From an uncultured Corynebacterium sp. (GTDB taxonomy: Bacteria > Actinomycetota > Actinomycetes > Mycobacteriales > Mycobacteriaceae): a stretch of 10,453 bases of DNA. Positions 6,431 to 10,453 of this stretch are shown here, piece by piece; the first letter of the stretch is position 1, and each line of letters opens with the position of its first letter. Made by a program: the position numbers and the translations under genes. The notes under the pieces were generated by a model that worked only from the letters and a program-made list of their open reading frames with translations, ran no database searches and had not been told where the DNA came from. The stretch is from assembly GCA_945631445.1 (NCBI GenBank), contig CALZCR010000024.1, positions 1 through 10,453 of the forward strand, read 5' to 3'.

Positions 6431-6466
6431 GCCCGGAGCCTGCCGAATGTGCGGCGGGTTCCGGGC
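6431..6466. terminator. 15-bp hairpin between the lpqE-like gene and radA
   Basis: Arms at 6431-6445 (GCCCGGAGCCTGCCG) and 6452-6466 pair along all 15 positions in plus-strand RNA, including two G-U pairs, around the 6-nt loop AATGTG. In minus-strand RNA, the sense of both flanking genes, the same two positions become A-C mismatches. The stem lies 17 nt beyond the lipoprotein stop codon and is its likely terminator, but no U-run follows. Confidence 0.5.
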
Positions 6467-6483
6467 GGGGAGAAACAGGTGGG

Positions 6484-7050
6484 TTAGGCCGGACCCGGGG
6501 TGGAGTAGTCGCGGTCGGCCTCGCCGGCCGGCAGGGTGTGCGCGGCGACGGTGGCGTCGAGCTCGATGTCGCCGAAGTCGAAGGAGAAGACCACCGGCAC
6601 GTTGCCGGCGTAGGGGAAGTCTTCGTTCTCCAGGGAGGTTTCGGTGTACTGGATGCAGGCGATGTCCTCGTCGGCCTGCGGCATCGCCTCCAGGTTGTCG
6701 GCGGTGTCGGCGATGAGCACGCAGTCCTGCCCGATCGGGTCGACGGCGTCCATCTCGACGTCCTGGCCGTCGACGGTGACCGACTCGAGGGTGACCGGCT
6801 CGCCGGAGTAGTCCTCGTTGGAGACGCCGAACTTCAGGGCGGCCTCGCCGGTGACGTCGTTGAGCAGGACGGTGACGTCGCGCACGGACACGGCCGGATC
6901 GGTGCTGGCGGCGAAGTTGCCGTCGACCGCGGCGACCTGGTCGGCGGTCTGGGTGACCTGACCCGCCGAACAGGCGGACAGGGCCAGGGCGGAGACGCCG
7001 GCGGCGGCGATGATGCTGCTGCGGCGGGCGGCCGACTTCAGAGACTTCAC
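6484..7050 (-). CDS. lpqE: LpqE-like lipoprotein
   Basis: This encodes a 188-residue secreted lipoprotein. The N-terminus is basic (KSLKSAARR), followed by a hydrophobic helix and the lipobox LSAC with Cys27 as the lipidation site. The mature part is acidic and beta-rich in appearance, with two further cysteines (110 and 132) that may form a disulfide. I do not see the Met/His pattern of PCu(A)C copper chaperones. Its place between radA and carD matches M. tuberculosis LpqE (Rv3584), so I use that symbol by synteny and general likeness; the function is unknown. The start is the GTG at 7050, supported by GGAGGA (7057-7062) 6 nt upstream. The gene is divergent from carD and has its own extended -10 box. 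Confidence 0.75.
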   Translation of the reverse strand: MKSLKSAARRSSIIAAAGVSALALSACSAGQVTQTADQVAAVDGNFAASTDPAVSVRDVTVLLNDVTGEAALKFGVSNEDYSGEPVTLESVTVDGQDVEMDAVDPIGQDCVLIADTADNLEAMPQADEDIACIQYTETSLENEDFPYAGNVPVVFSFDFGDIELDATVAAHTLPAGEADRDYSTPGPA

Positions 7051-7056
7051 GGGGTG

Positions 7057-7089
7057 TCCTCCACACTATTCGTCAGAATCGGTATAACA
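7057..7089 (-). promoter_or_regulatory. lpqE promoter and ribosome-binding site
   Basis: The minus strand carries TGT followed by TATACC (7081-7089), an extended -10 element. A start near 7074 would give a leader of about 24 nt. GGAGGA at 7057-7062 is a strong Shine-Dalgarno site 6 nt before the GTG start, which fixes that start. Confidence 0.5.
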
Positions 7090-7214
7090 GGACTCCACCC
7101 TAGTTGGTTACCCGCGCCGAGACCGACTTCCGGTGGAAGCTCACGTCCGGGTCGGGGGTGGCGGGGTCAAACCTTCGGCGGAGTTCGCCGCCCGGGCTGC
7201 GGGGGTGGCGGACA

Positions 7215-7223
7215 TGTTAGAAT
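7215..7223 (+). promoter_or_regulatory. Extended -10 promoter of the carD operon
   Basis: TGT followed by TAGAAT gives an extended -10 with five of six consensus bases. The expected start near 7230 leaves a leader of about 59 nt before carD. A weaker TACCTT (7238-7243) lies downstream. It mirrors the TGT-TATACC box of the divergent lipoprotein gene. Between the two promoters (7090-7214) I see two small hairpins (7127-7139 and 7176-7190) but no gene. Confidence 0.5.
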
Positions 7224-7245
7224 CGGGCGGTTGAGAATACCTTGA

Positions 7246-7272
7246 ATGCGTGATGCGCGAAGGTTGCGCTAG
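7246..7272 (+). promoter_or_regulatory. Short arginine-rich upstream ORF in the carD leader
   Basis: An ATG at 7246 opens eight codons, MRDARRLR, ending at a TAG (7270-7272) four nt before the carD Shine-Dalgarno site. Four of eight residues are Arg, and two adjacent codons are CGA and AGG, which are typically rare in GC-rich actinobacteria. It lies within the leader predicted from the 7218-7223 box. No clear ribosome-binding site precedes it, so translation is uncertain. Confidence 0.3.
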
Positions 7273-7288
7273 AGCCGGAGGAGTGGGA

Positions 7289-7855
7289 ATGGAATACGAG
7301 GTCGGCAAAGTCGTGGTGTATCCGCACCACGGTGCGGCCGAAATTACGGACATCGAGACCAGGCAGATGGGGGACGAAGAGCTCCAGTTTCTGGTTCTGA
7401 AGATCCTCCAGTCCGACCTGACGGTCCGGGTGCCGATCAAAAACGCCGAGTTCGTCGGCGTCCGCGACGTCGTGGGCGAGGACGGACTGCGGAAGGTCTT
7501 CGGCGTCCTGCGGGAAACCGACGTCGAAGAGGCGGGCAACTGGTCGCGCCGGTACAAGGCGAACCAGGAGCGGTTGGCCTCCGGCGACATCAACAAGGTC
7601 GCCGAGGTCGTCCGCGACTTGTGGCGCCGCGACCAGGACAAAGGCTTGTCCGCCGGCGAGAAGCGCATGTTGGGCAAGGCCCGCCACATCCTCGTGGGCG
7701 AGCTCTCGCGCGCCAAGCCCGTCGACGACGACAAGGTGGCCAAGTTCGAGAAGGACATGGCCGACATGATCGCCCGCCACAACGCGGAAAAGAACGCCGA
7801 CGAGATCTCGGACGACGTCGACCTCGACGACCTGAGCTTCGACGACGAGGATTAA
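7289..7855 (+). CDS. carD: RNA polymerase-binding transcription factor CarD
   Basis: CarD binds the RNA polymerase beta subunit and the upstream edge of the transcription bubble, changing open-complex stability at many promoters, including rRNA promoters. The 188-residue product begins [15 protein letters not shown], matching the CarD N-terminal RNAP-interaction (Tudor-like) domain. Arg25 and Trp85, both important in the M. tuberculosis protein, fall at the same positions. The helical DNA-binding part includes [14 protein letters not shown] and [10 protein letters not shown]. The C-terminus is longer than the 162-residue M. tuberculosis protein and ends in an acidic tail (about 171-188). The ATG at 7289 is chosen because of GGAGGAG (7277-7283) 5 nt upstream and because it aligns with known CarD starts; an in-frame GTG at 7250 would add 13 residues. 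ispD follows after 5 nt. Confidence 0.95.
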   Translation: MEYEVGKVVVYPHHGAAEITDIETRQMGDEELQFLVLKILQSDLTVRVPIKNAEFVGVRDVVGEDGLRKVFGVLRETDVEEAGNWSRRYKANQERLASGDINKVAEVVRDLWRRDQDKGLSAGEKRMLGKARHILVGELSRAKPVDDDKVAKFEKDMADMIARHNAEKNADEISDDVDLDDLSFDDED

Positions 7856-7860
7856 CTGAG

Positions 7861-8610
7861 GTGGCCAGGCGGGTCTACGCGGTCGTCGCCGCGGCGGGGC
7901 GGGGCACGCGGCTGGGGGCGCGGGTGCCGAAGGCCTTCGTCAACCTGCGCGGGCGCACGCTCGTGGAGCGTTCCGTGACCGCGATGATCACCTCCGAGAT
8001 CGTCGACGAGGTCATCGTGCTCGTCAGCCCCGACATGGAGTCCTACGCCCGGCAGGTGCTGGGCAGGGCCGGGCTGCTTGACGACGCCGCCGAGATCCCC
8101 GTCCGCCTGGTCCACGGCGGCGGCGAACGCGCCGACAGCGTGTGGGCCGGGCTGCAAGCCATCGCCGACTCCGACGCCGTCGTGCTCATCCATGACGCGG
8201 CGCGGGCGCTGACCCCGCCGGGCATGATCGCCCGGGTGGCCAACGCCGTCCTGCACGGACGTGACGCGGTCATCCCGGCCGTGCCGGTCGCCGACACCAT
8301 CAAGCAGGTCGACGTCGACTCCGAGACGGTGCACGGCACCCCGGACCGCGCCAGCCTGCGGGCGGTGCAGACTCCGCAGGGCTTCGACTTGGCGCAGCTG
8401 CGGGCCGCCAACGAAAAGTATTTCGCCGCCGCCGATCCCGGTTTCACCGCCACCGACGATTCTTCGCTCATGGAGTGGCATGGGAGCCAGGTCAAGGTCG
8501 TCCAGGGCGACCCCATGGCGTTCAAGATCACCACCCCCATCGACCTGACTCTGGCCCGCACCATCGTGGACGAGGCCGAACCGACCGTATTTGAGGTGCC
8601 CGGAACATGA
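7861..8610 (+). CDS. ispD: 2-C-methyl-D-erythritol 4-phosphate cytidylyltransferase
   Basis: IspD joins CTP and MEP to give CDP-methylerythritol and pyrophosphate, the third step of the MEP pathway to isoprenoids. The 249-residue product has the nucleotidyltransferase signature [10 protein letters not shown] with PKAF (10-26), HDAARAL, PVADTIK, the cytidylyltransferase motif AVQTPQGF and a TDDSSLME segment, all in the usual order and at normal length. The start is a GTG at 7861, five nt after the carD stop. GAGG at 7847-7850 inside the end of carD is a candidate ribosome-binding site, so carD and ispD are probably one transcript with linked translation. The frame is open further upstream inside carD, but those residues do not belong to the family. 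The 3' end overlaps ispF by 4 nt (ATGA). Confidence 0.95.
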   Translation: MARRVYAVVAAAGRGTRLGARVPKAFVNLRGRTLVERSVTAMITSEIVDEVIVLVSPDMESYARQVLGRAGLLDDAAEIPVRLVHGGGERADSVWAGLQAIADSDAVVLIHDAARALTPPGMIARVANAVLHGRDAVIPAVPVADTIKQVDVDSETVHGTPDRASLRAVQTPQGFDLAQLRAANEKYFAAADPGFTATDDSSLMEWHGSQVKVVQGDPMAFKITTPIDLTLARTIVDEAEPTVFEVPGT

Positions 8611-9089
8611 CCGAACCCATCGTCCCCCGCGTCGGCACGGCTTTCGACGCCCACCAGATCGAAGCGGGCAAGGACTGCTGGATCGCCGGCCTGCTCTTCG
8701 AGGGCGTCGACGGCTGTGAGGGGCACTCCGACGGCGACGTCGTCTCCCACGCCATCGTCGACGCCTTGTTGTCCGCCGCGAACCTCGGCGATTTGGGTTC
8801 TTTCGTCGGCGTCGGCAAAGCGGAGTACGACGGCGTCTCCGGCGCCCGCCTGCTGCGGGAATGCCGCGAATTGTTGGAACGGGAAGGCTTTGTCATCGGC
8901 AACGCCTCCGCCCAGCTGATCGGGCAGACCCCGAAGATGGGGCCGCGGCGCGAGGAGGCGCAGCGGGTGCTCAGTGAGGTGCTCGGGGCGCCGGTGTCGG
9001 TGTCCGCGACCACCACCGACACGATGGGGTTCACCGGCCGCGGCGAAGGTCGCGCGGCGATCGCCACCGCGGTGGTCTGGCGGGGCTGA
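8607..9089 (+). CDS. ispF: 2-C-methyl-D-erythritol 2,4-cyclodiphosphate synthase
   Basis: IspF converts CDP-methylerythritol 2-phosphate into methylerythritol cyclodiphosphate with release of CMP. The 160-residue product has the divalent-metal ligands Asp14 and His16 (FDAH) and His48 in [11 protein letters not shown], followed by [13 protein letters not shown]. Near the C-terminus is the CDP-binding stretch [16 protein letters not shown]. The family works as a homotrimer with active sites at subunit interfaces. The ATG overlaps the ispD stop (ATGA), which implies translational coupling and near-equal output of the two enzymes. The kinase IspE, which acts between them, is not in the window. 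A 69-nt gap without a good terminator follows, so some read-through into nagB is possible. Confidence 0.96.
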   Translation: MTEPIVPRVGTAFDAHQIEAGKDCWIAGLLFEGVDGCEGHSDGDVVSHAIVDALLSAANLGDLGSFVGVGKAEYDGVSGARLLRECRELLEREGFVIGNASAQLIGQTPKMGPRREEAQRVLSEVLGAPVSVSATTTDTMGFTGRGEGRAAIATAVVWRG

Positions 9090-9145
9090 TCGTCCCATTC
9101 GGGGGAAAATCGGGTGCTCTTCTCCCGTGCGGCGGCGCCGGGCAG

Positions 9146-9151
9146 TAGAGT
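9146..9151 (+). promoter_or_regulatory. -10 box of nagB, leaderless spacing
   Basis: TAGAGT ends exactly 7 nt before the nagB ATG, which predicts transcription from the A of the start codon. No Shine-Dalgarno sequence is present at the expected place. In the 69-nt gap after ispF I see no palindrome resembling known NagR, NagQ or DasR operators. Confidence 0.5.
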
Positions 9152-9158
9152 TGCGCGC

Positions 9159-9956
9159 ATGGAAATTCTGATTCGCGACACCCCGGACGAGGTGGCGGTC
9201 ACGGCCGCCGACATCGTCGCCACCTACGTCCGCCGCGGGGCGGTCTTGGGGCTGGCCACGGGCTCCACCCCGGTCGCGACCTACCAGGAACTGATTCGCC
9301 GCCACCGTGAGCAGGGGTTGTCCTTCTCCGGGTGCACGGCCTACCTGCTGGACGAGTACATCGGGCTGTCCCCGGAACACGAGCAGAGCTACTACCGCTT
9401 CATCCGCGACGAGTTCACCGCCCACATCGACATCGACGACGACGCGGTGCACAGCCCCGACGGGCTGGACCCCAAACCCTGGCTCGCCGCGGAGAAATAC
9501 GACGCCGCGATCCGGGAGTCCGGGGGCATCTCGGTGCAGATCCTGGGCATCGGCACCAACGGGCACATCGGCTTCAACGAGCCGGCGTCCCCGCTGAAGG
9601 CGCGCACCCGCGTCGAGACGCTGCACGCGCAGACCGTCAGCGACAACTCCCGGTTCTTCGACTCCATCGACGAAGTCCCCACCCACGCCCTGACCCAGGG
9701 ACTGGGCACCATCCTCGACTGCGAGCAGCCGCTGAAGCTGGCCACCGGCTTTGGCACGGCCGACGCGAGCGCGGCGATGGTCGAAGGCCCGCTGAGCGCC
9801 TCCTGCCCGGCCAGCGCGCTACAGATGCACGACCGGACCACCCTGGTCATCGACGCGGCCGCCGCCAGCGGCCTGGTGCGCACGGACTACTACCGCCACG
9901 TGGAGCAGTCCCGGCCGGCGTGGAGCGGCGTGGACGGCCGGCCGGTCGAGGGCTGA
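9159..9956 (+). CDS. nagB: Glucosamine-6-phosphate deaminase
   Basis: NagB converts glucosamine 6-phosphate to fructose 6-phosphate and ammonia, feeding amino sugars into glycolysis. The 265-residue product shows the phosphate-binding LGLATGSTP (29-37), LDEYIGL with the catalytic Asp, and LGIGTNGHIGFNEPAS with the active-site His and Glu. In that motif Asn replaces the Asp of the allosteric E. coli enzyme (NGH instead of DGH). As I recall, Bacillus-type NagB also has Asn there, so activity is still expected. I chose the ATG at 9159 because the family N-terminus begins there and TAGAGT sits at leaderless spacing; an upstream in-frame GTG at 9114 would add 15 unrelated residues. No nagA, transporter or regulator gene is adjacent. 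The gene separates ispF from cysS. Confidence 0.93.
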   Translation: MEILIRDTPDEVAVTAADIVATYVRRGAVLGLATGSTPVATYQELIRRHREQGLSFSGCTAYLLDEYIGLSPEHEQSYYRFIRDEFTAHIDIDDDAVHSPDGLDPKPWLAAEKYDAAIRESGGISVQILGIGTNGHIGFNEPASPLKARTRVETLHAQTVSDNSRFFDSIDEVPTHALTQGLGTILDCEQPLKLATGFGTADASAAMVEGPLSASCPASALQMHDRTTLVIDAAAASGLVRTDYYRHVEQSRPAWSGVDGRPVEG

Positions 9957-10024
9957 GCGCGGCCCCTCGGGCGAAGCCCCCGGCGATCAGGCGCTTCGTG
10001 GCCCGGAAACTGCGGCCCACCCCG

Positions 10025-10030
10025 TAGACT
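10025..10030 (+). promoter_or_regulatory. TAGACT -10 box of cysS, leaderless spacing
   Basis: TAGACT is followed by seven bases (GGGGCCC) and then the GTG start of cysS. Hexamer and spacing are the same as at disA. This supports the GTG as the true start and predicts a leaderless transcript. In the rest of the 81-nt nagB-cysS gap I see only a 4-bp hairpin at 9969-9979. Confidence 0.55.
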
Positions 10031-10037
10031 GGGGCCC

Positions 10038-10453
10038 GTGACCCTACGCATCTATGACACCGGTACCCGTTCGCAGCGTGAGTTCGTCCCTTTGAGGAAG
10101 GGCCATGCGTCGATCTACCTGTGCGGTGCGACGCCGCAGGCGCAGCCGCACATCGGCCATTTGCGCAGCGGCGTGGCATTCGACGTGCTGCGCCGCTGGT
10201 TGCTGGCCACGGGCTACGACGTCGCCTTCGTGCGCAACGTGACGGACATCGACGACAAGATCCTGAGCAAGGCCGCAGAACACGGCCGGCCCTGGTGGGA
10301 GTGGGTCAGCACCCACGAACGCGCGTTCACGGCCGCCTACGACGCCTTGGGCGTGCTACCGCCGTCCGTCGAACCCCGCGCCACCGGCCACGTCACCCAG
10401 ATGGTCACCTACATGCAGCGCCTGCTCGACAACGGTTACGCGTATGTCGCCGA
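10038..10453 (+). CDS. cysS: Cysteinyl-tRNA synthetase, N-terminal part, cut by window edge
   Basis: The enzyme charges tRNA-Cys with cysteine in the cytoplasm. Only the first 138 codons lie in the window. The class I synthetase start is clear: IYLCGATPQ with the zinc-ligand Cys29, the HIGH signature at 38-41 (HIGHLRSG), then [11 protein letters not shown] and a PWWEW segment typical of CysS. The actinobacterial relative MshC (mycothiol synthesis) has a similar N-terminus, but [13 protein letters not shown] and [14 protein letters not shown] match M. tuberculosis CysS1 as I recall it, and the neighbourhood is that of CysS1. The start is the GTG at 10038, seven nt after a TAGACT box. The KMSKS region lies beyond the edge. 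Confidence 0.93.
   Translation, partial: MTLRIYDTGTRSQREFVPLRKGHASIYLCGATPQAQPHIGHLRSGVAFDVLRRWLLATGYDVAFVRNVTDIDDKILSKAAEHGRPWWEWVSTHERAFTAAYDALGVLPPSVEPRATGHVTQMVTYMQRLLDNGYAYVA

Noticed and set aside
6355..7245. 296-codon plus-strand open frame opposite lpqE and its flanks
   Set aside because: It overlaps the lipoprotein gene, which has a lipobox and a strong ribosome-binding site, and its own translation is low-complexity.
7250..7288. N-terminal extension of CarD from the GTG at 7250
   Set aside because: The extension would translate the Shine-Dalgarno site, and CarD proteins begin at the residue matching the ATG at 7289.
7621..7860. 80-residue N-terminal extension of IspD
   Set aside because: It lies wholly inside carD in another frame, and the IspD family begins a few residues before the [10 protein letters not shown] motif.
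9114..9158. 15-residue N-terminal extension of NagB from a GTG at 9114
   Set aside because: The added residues have no likeness to the family, and the extension would run through the predicted -10 box.
8043..9686. 547-codon minus-strand open frame spanning ispD, ispF and nagB
   Set aside because: It lies antisense to three well-supported genes, has a Gly/Val/Asp/Arg-rich composition without recognisable motifs, and is explained by GC-rich third positions keeping the opposite frame open.
9969..9979. GGGC-GAA-GCCC hairpin after nagB as a terminator
   Set aside because: The stem is only 4 bp with a 3-nt loop and no U-tract; it is too weak to call.
1..10453. CRISPR array, tRNA or rRNA gene, insertion sequence, toxin-antitoxin pair or defence system
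   Set aside because: I saw no spaced direct repeats, cloverleaf, transposase motifs or terminal repeats; nearly all the DNA is accounted for by conserved housekeeping genes.

Overview
The window is GC-rich actinobacterial chromosome, most likely Corynebacterium or a close relative in the Mycobacteriales. This rests on protein likeness (CarD, IspD, IspF and CysS resemble the mycobacterial proteins closely), on a corynebacterial-type secretory lipase at the left edge, and on gene order. The order mutY - beta-carbonic anhydrase - membrane protein - disA - radA - lpqE-like lipoprotein - carD - ispD - ispF - cysS matches, as I remember it, the Mycobacterium tuberculosis block Rv3589 to Rv3580c. 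This is mainly a conserved housekeeping region. I see no phage, transposon, CRISPR array, tRNA or rRNA.

Layout. Positions 1-317 (minus) hold the N-terminus of a secreted lipase that runs off the left edge. Positions 398-1312 (minus) encode an AEC-family transporter and 1479-2357 (minus) encode MutY. A 39-bp divergent spacer separates mutY from a plus-strand pair: a beta-carbonic anhydrase (2397-3068) and a coupled membrane-anchored protein of unknown function (3065-3814). That pair collides tail to tail with the minus-strand genes disA (3804-4895), radA (4971-6383) and an LpqE-like lipoprotein gene (6484-7050). A 238-bp divergent promoter region follows, then the plus-strand operon carD-ispD-ispF (7289-9089), then nagB (9159-9956) and the start of cysS (10038 to the right edge).

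How the genes work together. MutY, DisA and RadA concern DNA damage: mismatch repair of 8-oxoG:A, DNA-integrity sensing with c-di-AMP synthesis, and recombination intermediates. CarD tunes RNA polymerase at promoters and shares an operon with two enzymes of the MEP isoprenoid pathway. NagB (glucosamine-6-phosphate deaminase) sits between ispF and cysS, where the mycobacterial block has no gene, and looks like a local insertion with its own promoter.

The most striking non-coding pattern is that many genes have a TANNNT-like -10 box ending 7-9 nt before the start codon (disA, cysS, nagB, carbonic anhydrase, radA, lipase, mutY). This predicts leaderless or nearly leaderless mRNAs. lpqE and carD instead have clear Shine-Dalgarno sequences and extended TGT-type -10 boxes, and carD also has a tiny arginine-rich upstream ORF. 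I found no convincing new multi-gene system. The best leads are the leaderless pattern, the carD leader, the nagB insertion, the tail-to-tail overlap at disA, and the uncharacterised partner of the carbonic anhydrase.
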